Source: Desulfosediminicola flagellatus | GTDB lineage: Bacteria; Desulfobacterota; Desulfobulbia; Desulfobulbales; Desulfocapsaceae | Assembly: GCF_005116655.2 (NCBI RefSeq) | Contig: NZ_CP050698.1 | Coordinates: forward strand, 5,124,001 to 5,188,000 | DNA length: 64,000 nt | Reading direction: 5' to 3' | Shown here: one piece after another, positions 17,936-27,251 of the stretch | Layout of the letters: each line of letters starts with the position of its first letter | Position numbering within the stretch: position 1 is the first letter of the stretch | Program-made: the position numbers and the translations under genes | Notes under the pieces: generated by a model | What the model was told of the DNA's origin: nothing | The model's input: the letters and a program-made list of their open reading frames with translations, nothing else | Database searches by the model: none

Positions 17936-19069
17936 ATGTCTGACGATAAAAAGAATCCCGATTCAGCTGTTGAAAATAGCGCATCAACAGCTCCGGAAAA
18001 AGGTAGCGGAAGTAGTGCTGTCACATCATGGACGACTGCAATTATTATTGCCTGTATCGCTATATTCACCGGCCATATTATGGCTGACAAATACACGCCC
18101 TACACCAGTAACGCAAGGATAGAAGCATTTGTTGTGCCTATTGTTCCGGAAGTATCCGGAACGTTAAACCGTGTAAATGTTACCAACAACCAGCTGGTTA
18201 CCAACGACGAGGTACTGGCAGTAATAGATTCAACAAAATATGAATTGGCAGTTCGTAGGGCAGAAGCTGATTTGCAACTCGCGACCCAATCATCTGAGGC
18301 GGATATTTCTTCTGTTACAACCGCTCAGGCAAAGGTCGCAGAGGCAGAAGCCAACCTAAGAAATGCAGAGGTGAAGGGTAAACGTATAATTAAACTCTCC
18401 ACACAGGGCGCGGCATCTGTCTCAAGAGCAGATGATGCCCGCTCGCGGATTGAAGCGAACAAAGCCAAGTTGGCGAGTGCACGTTCCGAGCTTGAAAAGG
18501 CAAAGAGTAATCTTGGCAATACCGGCAAAGATAACGCTCGTGTACGATCGGCACTGGTAGCTCTGGAGACAGCCCAGCTTGATCTTGCCCGCAGCTCAAT
18601 TCAGGCACCTTCTAATGGAATCATTACCAATCTGACTATTGATGTCGGCCATTATGCCAGTATTGGTTCTCCGCTAATGACTTTTATATCTACCCGATTT
18701 GTCTGGATTCAGGCAGATATGAGAGAAAACTGTTTAATGAACATGAAAGCCGGAAACCCTGTAGAACTGGTACTTGATGCAGCCCCCGGCAGAGTGTTTA
18801 ACGGTGAGGTAATGAGTGTAGGGTATGGTGTTTCCGATAATGTGAATAACACCCTCGGAGGACTGACAACTGTTCAACCTACACAAGGATGGCTCAGACA
18901 GGCCCAACATATGCCAGTATTGATACAATTTTCTGATGATGCATCTAAAAATTTCAAACGGGTCGGCGGTCAGGTTAATGTAATTATTTATACTGGGGAT
19001 AATTCAATTTTAAACTTTCTCGGAAAATTCTGGATCAGGATGATCAGTATTGTCTCCCATGTCTATTAG
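17936..19069 (+). CDS. HlyD/EmrA-type membrane fusion (adaptor) protein
   Basis: 377 residues. One N-terminal helix (TTAIIIACIAIFTGHIM) after a Ser/Ala-rich cytosolic start, a lipoyl-like half (VPIVPEVSGTLNRVNV ... LVTNDEVLAVID), a long coiled-coil hairpin (about 85-220: RRAEADLQLATQ, EAEANLRNAEVK, ARSELEKAKSNL), the second lipoyl half (SIQAPSNGIITNLTIDVGH), and a beta-barrel end. It links the inner-membrane pump to the outer-membrane duct. The likely pump partner is the DUF2955 protein 14 nt downstream, as in AaeA/AaeB-like pairs. Confidence 0.93.
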   Translation: MSDDKKNPDSAVENSASTAPEKGSGSSAVTSWTTAIIIACIAIFTGHIMADKYTPYTSNARIEAFVVPIVPEVSGTLNRVNVTNNQLVTNDEVLAVIDSTKYELAVRRAEADLQLATQSSEADISSVTTAQAKVAEAEANLRNAEVKGKRIIKLSTQGAASVSRADDARSRIEANKAKLASARSELEKAKSNLGNTGKDNARVRSALVALETAQLDLARSSIQAPSNGIITNLTIDVGHYASIGSPLMTFISTRFVWIQADMRENCLMNMKAGNPVELVLDAAPGRVFNGEVMSVGYGVSDNVNNTLGGLTTVQPTQGWLRQAQHMPVLIQFSDDASKNFKRVGGQVNVIIYTGDNSILNFLGKFWIRMISIVSHVY

Positions 19070-19083
19070 ATTGGTGGCTAGAC

Positions 19084-20145
19084 TTGACTCTGCAAAATCT
19101 TTCAATATTTCGGCTTTCCACCGGCGTTACCGCTGCTGTCGCTGTGAGTTACGGCGGTAGTTGGTTCCTTTCATTTCTTACGCCCATTTTCACCTTTATG
19201 TTTCTGGCCATGCCTGTCTGGATTGGAGCAAGAATGGCACGACAGCTTGTGTTTCGTCTTGGCTATTCGCTCCTGTTGGGTATTGCTATAAGTGAATTTC
19301 TGCTCAATTATCCGTTGCTCTGTGTTCCTGTATATGGATTGCTTCTCTTTTTTATCTATTATAACGATACACCAACTGCCCCTCCTATGGCTGCCATGTT
19401 CATGACAATGGGAATCACCATGATTCCGATCATAAGTTTTTCAGGTCAGGGAGTAGCACATGTTATCGCCTCCTATCTTCTGCTCAACATGGTTGGGGGG
19501 CTGATCTTTGCATGGATATTCCATAGCCTTTGTCCAAATAGTCTGGCTGAACAGGGACCACAGCAAAAAAAAGCAGCCCAGCCTCCACCACAACCCGATA
19601 ATGCAGAAAGAGCACGCCTGGCAGTGGTCAGTACTCTTGTTGCACTTACTGCAGTCATCATCTTTTTTGCCCTGAACTTATCCCAACATGCTCTTGCAAT
19701 GATCTATATCTGTTTCATGGCAGGCACGCCCAACACCAATGCATCTGTTGTCGTCATGAAAGCAAACGCCACCGCGACGTGTATTGGTGGCTTTGCCATA
19801 ATAATAGCTTTCAATCTGCTTGTGGCAGTACCTGTCTACCTGTTTCTTATCATGCTAACCCTTGTGTTTTCGCTCTTTTTCTGCAAGCAAATCTATGGCG
19901 GCGGAACGCATGCTGCAGCATTCACATCAGGATATACAACCTTTCTGATTTTACTGGGAAGTTCAACAGGCGTTGATAAAACTGCTGCAGCAAATTTCTA
20001 CCTGCGTATTGCCCAGGTTCTCTTCGCCGGGTTATTTACTCTCATGGGCCTGATGTTGGTTGAGCACTTTCTGCGTCCCAAAAAGTGGGGATTACGAAAA
20101 CTGATTCACGGAGTTGCAAATCGAAGGAAAAACATTACTTCCTGA
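19084..20145 (+). CDS. DUF2955 inner-membrane protein (putative efflux pump subunit)
   Basis: 353 residues, two bundles of about five helices separated by a hydrophilic stretch near residues 155-180 (EQGPQQKKAAQPPPQPDNAE). This repeated layout, with MPVWIGARMARQLVF and LMLVEHFLRPKK, fits DUF2955, a relative of the FUSC/AaeB aromatic-acid exporters but without their long cytosolic domains. Start is TTG at 19084 with GGTGG upstream; no ATG is near. Last gene of the operon. Together with the HlyD adaptor and the outer-membrane factor it should form a tripartite exporter. Substrate unknown; organic acids or lipophilic compounds are plausible. Confidence 0.85.
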   Translation: MTLQNLSIFRLSTGVTAAVAVSYGGSWFLSFLTPIFTFMFLAMPVWIGARMARQLVFRLGYSLLLGIAISEFLLNYPLLCVPVYGLLLFFIYYNDTPTAPPMAAMFMTMGITMIPIISFSGQGVAHVIASYLLLNMVGGLIFAWIFHSLCPNSLAEQGPQQKKAAQPPPQPDNAERARLAVVSTLVALTAVIIFFALNLSQHALAMIYICFMAGTPNTNASVVVMKANATATCIGGFAIIIAFNLLVAVPVYLFLIMLTLVFSLFFCKQIYGGGTHAAAFTSGYTTFLILLGSSTGVDKTAAANFYLRIAQVLFAGLFTLMGLMLVEHFLRPKKWGLRKLIHGVANRRKNITS

Positions 20146-20577
20146 CAACAATGAGCATTTTATTGGTAGGCGCTCTATGAACACCTACAGTTATGATGTT
20201 TTCCAGGCTTTGGTGTGATTAATTGATCGTTTACCTTGATCGTATTGACTGACGTGTTTCAGGATGAGAACTCACTCGAGGATTTTAGACCTGCTCCTGC
20301 CCCTTGATGCCGTCTTTCAGACCGCATCAAACGACCGTCTATCTATTCAGCTTCTGAACGAGTCAAGAAAGCGGTAGACAACTGGAGAAATCTCTCACAG
20401 ATCACCTCATTTTGACTCTGGTGCAGCACTTGTGCATAATTAAAAACACAATGTTTGTGAAGTTAGCCCGAAGATTTCACAATTCTCAGAAATATTACGA
20501 CATCTTAAGGTTTACAACACACTGGGCATAACGAGATCATCTGCAATATTAGGCAGAATCATCAGGTGGATACAACA
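20146..20577. other. Intergenic, 430 bp, no gene supported
   Basis: A direct repeat TTGATCGT occurs twice near 20223-20240. A 37-codon frame at 20265 has no recognisable homology. The last part presumably holds the promoter of the LapG-like gene. I see no clear terminator for the efflux operon. Confidence 0.5.
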
Positions 20578-21363
20578 ATGAAACAACACAACACATATCA
20601 GCATTATTGTCTGATATTCTCATTTTTCATCTCTATCAACCTATTCATAATAGCTATTTGCACTTCTCTATCTTTTGCTGAAAAACGCTTTCCTGTATGG
20701 GATGAGCAGGTTTTTGCTGAAGTTGAAAAACGTCATGGACTAAAAGCTTCTGAAAGGATCAGAGATCTATACGACCTTATCCGGAATAATCTCAATAAAA
20801 ATGAAATGGAACAGCTGGAGATTGTAAATGATTATATGAATGGTCTTCAGTGGATCGCGGATTCAAATCTCTGGAAGCAGGAAGACTACTGGGCCACACC
20901 GTTTGAGACCATGACCACCTTCGGCGGTGATTGTGAGGATATAGCCATTGCCAAATATACAGCACTCCGCCTCATGGGATTTAATGATGACAGCATGGGC
21001 TTTGCCTATGTGATTACAGCAAAGAAAGAACGACATATCGTTATGGTGTATAAATCGGCCCCAGACAAAGAATCTCTTATTTTGGACAACCTTCATCCCG
21101 ATGTGGTTACAGCAAAAGAACGAAAAGATTTGATGGCCGTTTACGCATTTAAAAACAACGGTGATCTCTTTGTTATAAAAGATGAAGGCAATGGTAATCG
21201 CTCAGTGCTGGCAAAAAAGGAAAACAGCACACTTCAAAAATGGCTCACTGTAAAAAAACGCGCACGGGAAAACACAGCCAGCTATCTCCCTTTTAATGGA
21301 GGAAAACCGTTGATACCTGAGTGGGCGGAGCCCCCTGACTTGAAGGCTGTCCGAGACGAATAA
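20578..21363 (+). CDS. LapG-like periplasmic Cys protease (bacterial transglutaminase-like, C93)
   Basis: 261 residues from the ATG at 20578 (AGGTGG 8 nt upstream; the GTG at 20566 lies inside that site). Signal or anchor helix FSFFISINLFIIAICTSLSF. The catalytic triad of the family is present: Cys119 in FGGDCEDIA, His153 in KERHIVMVY and Asp170 in LILDN, with spacing close to LapG. LapG proteins clip large surface adhesins when c-di-GMP falls, under control of LapD. No adhesin or LapD is in the window. The paired downstream gene encodes a secreted helical protein. Confidence 0.85.
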   Translation: MKQHNTYQHYCLIFSFFISINLFIIAICTSLSFAEKRFPVWDEQVFAEVEKRHGLKASERIRDLYDLIRNNLNKNEMEQLEIVNDYMNGLQWIADSNLWKQEDYWATPFETMTTFGGDCEDIAIAKYTALRLMGFNDDSMGFAYVITAKKERHIVMVYKSAPDKESLILDNLHPDVVTAKERKDLMAVYAFKNNGDLFVIKDEGNGNRSVLAKKENSTLQKWLTVKKRARENTASYLPFNGGKPLIPEWAEPPDLKAVRDE

Positions 21364-21408
21364 TTTTCATCTAAATCGAGACACTCGATAAACTTCATGG
21401 AGGATAGA

Positions 21409-22053
21409 ATGTACAAAATTATACTCGTTGCTTTTGTTCTGATGTTGAGTGTTCTACCTGCTTATGGCACAGACGAATTCGATACTGAAAAAATGATCAC
21501 TGATCTTGAGCAAAAAATTAAACTGTCACAAGAAAAACTGGAAAAACTCAAGCCTGCACTTGATGAGAAAAGTACTGAATTGAAAAAATCCATTCATGAA
21601 TCTATAGACAAGGGTTTTGCAGAGCTTGAGAAGCTCTCAAAAAATTTTGAAACCTTGTCAAAAGATGCTGAGAAAAAAGTACAGGATGTGCTGACCAGCG
21701 AGGAAATGCAACAGCTCCAAGATTATTTGAAAAACATCGATAAGGAGGCGATTCAGCGGGTAAACGAAACCATCATTGACGAAGTATCAGCACTTCTTGA
21801 ACTGACAGAAGAACAGGTCGTAAAGCTTAAACCGATGCTTGACGATAGCTTTAACCAGCTTGCTGATCTCCTAAATGATGTTTCCAGAAAAGGCACAGAA
21901 AGCCTTGGCGAATTTAAGACTCGATACGATGAATGGGCTAAAGATTTACAGAAAAAACTTAAAGGTGCGCTAAATAACAAACAACTCGATACCCTGGAAA
22001 AACATAACGAAGAGCTGAAAGTCAAAATTGAGGAAAATGTGTATGCAATATAA
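21409..22053 (+). CDS. Secreted coiled-coil protein, unknown function
   Basis: 214 residues from the ATG at 21409 (GGAGG 6 nt upstream; the ATG at 21397 sits in front of that site). A signal peptide (IILVAFVLMLSVLPAYG) is followed by almost pure heptad helix. Two internal units repeat the pattern LxxxxxKLKPxLDxxxxxL (EKLEKLKPALDEKSTEL and EEQVVKLKPMLDDSFNQL). That LKP-x-LD turn recalls Spy/CpxP-like periplasmic helical proteins and apolipoprotein-like tethers, but I cannot assign a family. It starts 45 nt after the LapG-like gene, probably co-transcribed, so it may be a partner or substrate. Confidence 0.75.
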   Translation: MYKIILVAFVLMLSVLPAYGTDEFDTEKMITDLEQKIKLSQEKLEKLKPALDEKSTELKKSIHESIDKGFAELEKLSKNFETLSKDAEKKVQDVLTSEEMQQLQDYLKNIDKEAIQRVNETIIDEVSALLELTEEQVVKLKPMLDDSFNQLADLLNDVSRKGTESLGEFKTRYDEWAKDLQKKLKGALNNKQLDTLEKHNEELKVKIEENVYAI

Positions 22054-22177
22054 TCTTTCCCTCAACCGTATTATTCAAAAACGAAACCGATCATAACTAC
22101 GAATCAGCTCAAGGATGTGAGGTCTAAGGGATTAAGGTGAGAAGCAGGGCAACAACTTGCTCTGCTTGCCTTTCCTT

Positions 22178-25150
22178 TTACGTAGAATATTTCTTACTAC
22201 TTACCTGCCTTTGAATAACCGAAGTCAATAACCCAACCTCGATAGGCTTTGAAATGTAGTCGTTCATACCGGCATCAATGCACTTCTCTTTGTCTCCGGC
22301 CATTGCGTTAGCGGTCATTGCAACTACCGGAATGTCAGCTCTATGAGAATATTTTTTGTTATGGCGTAAAATCCTTGTCACTTCAAGACCATCGATTCCG
22401 GGAAGCTGTACATCGGTAAATATGATATCATAATCGTTTATTACCAACATCTCTAAGCCTTCTTCGCCGGAGACTGCCAGGTCAACCTGTCCCCCTATTG
22501 CCTTCAACATACGAGAGATAACTATCCGGCTGATTTTATCATCCTCAATAACAAGAGCATTAAACGAAGTAATTGGTATTACCTGATGCAACGTATGAGT
22601 CGAAATACCATTTTGTGCAGGCCTATCCTGAATATGAAACGGCAAATGAAGATAAAATGTAGATCCCACACCTTGCTGACTCTCAAAGCAGAGTCCGCCA
22701 CCCATCAAGAGAACAAGCTGTCTGACAATAGCCAGACCAAGGCCTGCCCCCTGCCTTTCAGAATTGTTTGCCACTTGAGTAAAGCTCTCAAAAAGGGCAA
22801 CCTGATCCTCATCAGCAATCCCTATCCCGGTATCTGCAATAGTGATTAAAAGAACAGCATGAGTCCCATTGCGGTGTAAGACATCTGTTTCAATTTTTAT
22901 CCCACCTTCGCGGCTGAATTTTATTGCATTACTTACGAGATTCATCAGAATCTGGGATAATCTGTTTTCATCTCCAATCAATAGCTCAGGAATGTCCGTA
23001 TTATACTGAATTGAAAGGTAGAGTTTCTTGCTTTCAGCAACAAGAGAAAACATGTCATCCACACTGCTTAGGACCTCACTGAAATTAAACGGTTCCTGAT
23101 GAAGGTCCAACTTCCCGGCCTCGATTTTGGTAATATCGAGGATATCTGCAATTATACCGGATAATCGTTTACATGAAGTAATCCCCATATCCACATAATG
23201 CTGCTGATTTTCTTCTAAACTTTCCGACCTAAGTAATTGAAGCGTACCCATAATTCCATTTATGGGTGTTCGCAAATCATGACTCATATTTGCCAGGAAA
23301 ATAGATTTTGCATGATTGGCAAGCTCGGCCTGTTGTTGAGCATCCAGCAATTCAGTAACATCAACCTGAGAGATTAAGACTCTTGACCAGTCAGATTCAC
23401 ACCCTGGATCAACAGCACTACTGACTCGGATAACCCTCCTGTTTCCTTTCAAAGTATTGATTGTATATAGTTGCGATTTAGATTTACCGGTACTGGCCAA
23501 ATCCACCAATCCCTCAATGAAAAGAGGTAATGCCCTATCTTCATTAAGCACACGATCCAGCCTGTTCATCAGCTGATCACGATCGTCTGCCTCAAACAAG
23601 GCCTGGCATGCGGAATTGACATCTATAATGTTTGCTTTGCAGGCTATTTTTCGGGTAAAACCAATGTCAGTCTCTAAGTAGGCTTTAAGGTCAGTAACTC
23701 CTGTCGCCAGCAAGACATCAATACTTTTTTTGATCTCAGAAAAGTCCTCTAACCAAATGGAAGCCGGAGTAAAATCAAATATGCTTCTGTATCTTTTTTC
23801 GCTCTCAACCAGTGCCTGATCAGCTCGCTGGCGCTCAGTGATATCACGGGCAACACCCAGTATATAGGTTTGTTCTCTGGTGGTGTAGCTGCATATTGCT
23901 ACCTCCACAGGAAAGGTTGTTCCATCTTTCTTTCTGTGAAGCCCTTGACTTCTATGCGGTAATCCCTGGTTGAGGTCATTGAAAATTGCCAATATCTCAT
24001 CATCAGTATGTCCAACTTCAATTTCATTAGTAAACATAGTGAGCAGTTCCTGCTCGCTGTATCCGGTGGAGATACACGCCTGCTCATTGACCATGACAAA
24101 TCGACCAGTAGAATCCGCAAGAAAGATTGCATCCCGTGCATTTTCCACAAGTAGTCGAAACCGCTCTTCATTATCTTTAAGAGATGTAATATCAACAAGG
24201 TATCCCTGAAAGTGGGTTACCTTCTGATATGTATCTCGAATGACTGTTGTGAAATTTTCTACCCAGATAAGCTGTCCGTTTTTACCTACCAGGCAGTAAG
24301 GAGTCTGCGAAAATCGACTGGCTCCCTCGTGTTCATGACCACGAACTTCCTCTATTACACGATCAAGATGAGGCGGATAAATCAGATCTATATACGAAAC
24401 TTTGCCGGAGAGAAAATCTTCAACTTCATAACCGAGCAGCTCATGCACATTTTGTGAAACATACTCAACCGGCCAACCATCTGTATTCCTATATTTAAAT
24501 ACAACAACATTACCAGTGACAAAGAGATTACGCTCCTGCTGCAGTTCCTCATTTGCTTTGACCAACTCACTATTGAGGCGAAGAAGTTGCTGCTCAGTCT
24601 TCTTCCTGGAATCCACCTCTTTTTGCAGCTGTATATTTGCGGAAGCCATTGTAGCGATTTCGCGCCCCATAAACTCGAGCAACATGGCCGCTGATTCTAC
24701 TTTATCTCTGGATACAATCCTGACCTTCTTCAGGGCATTCCAATACACTTCAGGGTCGAGCCCCAGTTCATTGGCATAACTCATGGCCTCTTCTTTGTCA
24801 GGAGGACTGTCAAAAACCTGCCCCATGACCAGAAAACCCATTGTTTTCTGCCCAACAACAATAGGGATTCTGCCATCCAGCATACCTGCATGACAACGAA
24901 GGACTTTTGATTTCCTACCACCCACAAAGGACGGCTTCTCATTTGCTATTGCCTGACATCGTTGCAATCCCAGAGAACTTGCACGGATAATGTCCATACA
25001 GGCAGGTTCAGTTTCACCGGCAAAACAGAGGAGGCGCCCCTCAGAATCAAGACATGCATTAGCAAAACCTGTCGCATCGTAAAAGCGTTGCTGAAGCTGA
25101 TTGAGCTTTTCACTTCCAATCAGGTCAAGCAGATTTCCATTCATTTCCAT
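22178..25150 (-). CDS. Hybrid histidine kinase: PocR, PAS x3, HisKA, HATPase, receiver
   Basis: About 990 residues. In order (numbered from the TTG at 25159): a PocR sensory domain (about 10-165, with Cys54/68/89 in ACMDIIR, RCQAIAN, RCHAGM), PAS domains near 210-325, 335-445 and 455-605, HisKA with phospho-acceptor His627 (ANMSHDLRTPING), HATPase (N-box LMNLVSNAIKF, G-box ADTGIGIAD), and a receiver with Asp916 (IIFTDVQLPG). PocR domains sense small organic ligands such as diols or hydrocarbon derivatives. With no DNA-binding output it must relay to a partner that is not in the window. Start is uncertain: ATG 25150, ATG 25144 or TTG 25159. Confidence 0.9.
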   Translation of the reverse strand: MEMNGNLLDLIGSEKLNQLQQRFYDATGFANACLDSEGRLLCFAGETEPACMDIIRASSLGLQRCQAIANEKPSFVGGRKSKVLRCHAGMLDGRIPIVVGQKTMGFLVMGQVFDSPPDKEEAMSYANELGLDPEVYWNALKKVRIVSRDKVESAAMLLEFMGREIATMASANIQLQKEVDSRKKTEQQLLRLNSELVKANEELQQERNLFVTGNVVVFKYRNTDGWPVEYVSQNVHELLGYEVEDFLSGKVSYIDLIYPPHLDRVIEEVRGHEHEGASRFSQTPYCLVGKNGQLIWVENFTTVIRDTYQKVTHFQGYLVDITSLKDNEERFRLLVENARDAIFLADSTGRFVMVNEQACISTGYSEQELLTMFTNEIEVGHTDDEILAIFNDLNQGLPHRSQGLHRKKDGTTFPVEVAICSYTTREQTYILGVARDITERQRADQALVESEKRYRSIFDFTPASIWLEDFSEIKKSIDVLLATGVTDLKAYLETDIGFTRKIACKANIIDVNSACQALFEADDRDQLMNRLDRVLNEDRALPLFIEGLVDLASTGKSKSQLYTINTLKGNRRVIRVSSAVDPGCESDWSRVLISQVDVTELLDAQQQAELANHAKSIFLANMSHDLRTPINGIMGTLQLLRSESLEENQQHYVDMGITSCKRLSGIIADILDITKIEAGKLDLHQEPFNFSEVLSSVDDMFSLVAESKKLYLSIQYNTDIPELLIGDENRLSQILMNLVSNAIKFSREGGIKIETDVLHRNGTHAVLLITIADTGIGIADEDQVALFESFTQVANNSERQGAGLGLAIVRQLVLLMGGGLCFESQQGVGSTFYLHLPFHIQDRPAQNGISTHTLHQVIPITSFNALVIEDDKISRIVISRMLKAIGGQVDLAVSGEEGLEMLVINDYDIIFTDVQLPGIDGLEVTRILRHNKKYSHRADIPVVAMTANAMAGDKEKCIDAGMNDYISKPIEVGLLTSVIQRQVSSKKYST

Positions 25151-25159
25151 CAAAATCAA

Positions 25160-25854
25160 CTGCCTTTATCGTTGGTGTTGATTGTGCATCCCTCATCGTC
25201 CAGCACGATAGGGATGTCTTTAAAATCTCATTACGAAGGTGTTCATCCTCTTTTCAATCCAATACTGTGATCCATTATGACATTTTTCAATAATGCTGAG
25301 GCAATCTCAATAGACTCTCATAGAATATCACAGCTGTCATTAATAGGAATTGCTTTTACAGCCTGGTAACTCAATCGCTTATAATGAACTCTTTAGACCT
25401 GAAACACCTTCAACAGCTGAGAGTTCTGGATAGCCTAAATATTGCTAAGTGAGATGGTCAACTAACGACAATTGCAATACACTCGTTTTCTTGGCCGGTT
25501 AAAGCTATCTGTCCATCACAATAATAGGTAAATCCGGCGACTGAACTGAGCAGCACAAAGATTTGCACACACAATATTACAAGTAGTTTATCGATAGTTT
25601 TACGACCATCACGTATCTTTGATGTATCCTTTTTATCGCCCTGTTGAGGGATTACTGTTTATCTCGAAATTTGAGATGACACCTGCATAAAAACAGTAAT
25701 CATCCAAAAGTTGACATTTTGCAAGGAGTCATTCAGGCACGCATGACAGGCCTGACACATCCCCACCATTGGTATAGCCAGTCTATTATGTTACACTCTT
25801 CTGATGGGTATTAAGCGCCACATGAACTCTATGAGAAATCGTTTGGAGATCTAG
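25160..25854. other. Intergenic between two divergent kinases, about 700 bp
   Basis: No gene supported. A short hairpin TCAGGC...GCCTGA occurs at 25733-25755. A TTGACA at about 25710 has no partner -10 box at the right distance. The length suggests regulatory content or decayed sequence, but I cannot name it. Confidence 0.45.
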
Positions 25855-26976
25855 ATGAAAACCTATTTCGCTTCACCGGAACGATCAGACAAGCAGCAAC
25901 TTGCCGCAGAAATTGAAATCGTCAGCCAAAGCCCAATTGTTTCAAGCGTACTCCATTCTGTTGGTGGCCTGCTTGCCGTATTGAATGAACATCGACAGAT
26001 AATTGCCATTAACGATTCGTTTCTAAAGATGCTTGGTATCTCAGATCCGTCAGAGGCTCTAGGGCTGAGACCAGGTGAAGCAGTTGGGTGTATCCATGCT
26101 CACGAGGAAGAAGCCGGGTGCGGAACGAGCAAATATTGTTCAACCTGCGGTGCGGCTATTGCTATAGTAACCTGTCAAGAGCAAAACATTCCGGTTGAAC
26201 GTACATGTGCTATACAAGCCTCCAGAGGTGGAGAAACCATCGATGTCGCCCTATCAATCCGGTGTCACCCGATAACTATCAACAACTCACAGTATCAGCT
26301 CCTTTTTGCCACAGATATTACAGCCCAGGAGCAACGGGCAGCTCTGGAACGCACATTTTTCCATGATGTTAATAATGCACTAACCATGCTCGTCCATGCA
26401 AGCGAACTTCTTCAGATACAAGCGCCTTCTCAGCTTGCAGAAATCATCCATCAGGCATCTCTGCGGCTACATAAAGAAATCGAAATCCAACGCTGTCTCT
26501 CCACAGAACAACATACCACCTACCAACCTCTATGGACTCGGGTAAAAGCCCCAAAGGTTTTCAATGATCTCAACCAGTTTTTTTCACACCACAAAGCAGC
26601 AGTCGGTAAAAAACTGGTATTTAAAGAACCAGATGAAGATTTTGAAATCACAACGGACATATCAGCACTCTATCGCATCCTCATCAATATGATAGTTAAC
26701 GCATTGGAAGCCACTGAAATAGACAACGAAGTAAAAATCTGGATTGCACCACCTACTCAAACGTACCTAACTTTCTGTGTCTGGAACGATGCACTTATCC
26801 CGCAAGAAATACAAAAGCGAATTTTCCAACGTAACTTCAGTACAAAAAACGAGTCCGGCAGAGGCATAGGAACCTACTCAATGAAGCTGTTTGGAGAAGG
26901 GATCCTTGGAGGAAAAGTAACATTCAGCTCTTCACCCGGAGAAGGTACACTCTTCAGATTTTCGCACCCGATATAG
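25855..26976 (+). CDS. PAS histidine kinase with a four-cysteine motif
   Basis: 373 residues. A PAS fold (about 30-155) has an inserted Cys cluster, RPGEAVGCIHA...AGCGTSKYCSTCGAA (Cys79, 89, 95, 98; a further Cys107). The spacing suggests a bound metal or Fe-S centre, so redox, oxygen or metal sensing is a reasonable inference. It is followed by a short H-box with His170 (FFHDVNNAL) and a catalytic domain (ILINMIVNALEAT, NFSTKNESGRGIGTYSMK). No membrane segment is seen, so it is cytosolic. GGAGAT precedes the ATG. No response regulator adjoins it. The TAG stop is directly followed by a MITE. Confidence 0.87.
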   Translation: MKTYFASPERSDKQQLAAEIEIVSQSPIVSSVLHSVGGLLAVLNEHRQIIAINDSFLKMLGISDPSEALGLRPGEAVGCIHAHEEEAGCGTSKYCSTCGAAIAIVTCQEQNIPVERTCAIQASRGGETIDVALSIRCHPITINNSQYQLLFATDITAQEQRAALERTFFHDVNNALTMLVHASELLQIQAPSQLAEIIHQASLRLHKEIEIQRCLSTEQHTTYQPLWTRVKAPKVFNDLNQFFSHHKAAVGKKLVFKEPDEDFEITTDISALYRILINMIVNALEATEIDNEVKIWIAPPTQTYLTFCVWNDALIPQEIQKRIFQRNFSTKNESGRGIGTYSMKLFGEGILGGKVTFSSSPGEGTLFRFSHPI

Positions 26977-27123
26977 TTAGTTTTCATCCTAAAACTCAGC
27001 ATTTTGTTCAAGATCGAGGCGCGGCTCAAATTTTACCGCAAGCATATAGCTGATATTCTGAGGATAAAATTCGGGCCACAACGCTGATATTGAGCAGCAA
27101 GGTCGTTTTAGGACGGAAACTAG
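26977..27123. repeat. MITE family C ((C/T)TAG ends)
   Basis: 147 bp. Left end TTAGTTTTCATCCTAAAAC; right end is the complement form GTTTTAGGACGGAAACTAG. The inverted ends match over about 18 bp, with weaker pairing inward (AAATTTTACC...GGATAAAATT). It begins in the base after the kinase stop codon. A partial relative is at 45141-45163. Confidence 0.75.
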
Positions 27124-27251
27124 TTAGACGGCTATTTCTGACTAGTTTACAACTTAACAACCCCCAAACCATTTCCTCTTTCTGCTCGGTTAACCTTATC
27201 ATTCATCATCAGCACGCATCGCAAAAAAACTTTTAACCTCAGAGGCTCTGT

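Noticed and set aside
20265..20378. A 37-codon frame in the gap after the efflux operon, considered as transposase remnant
   Set aside because: Too short and without identifiable motifs.
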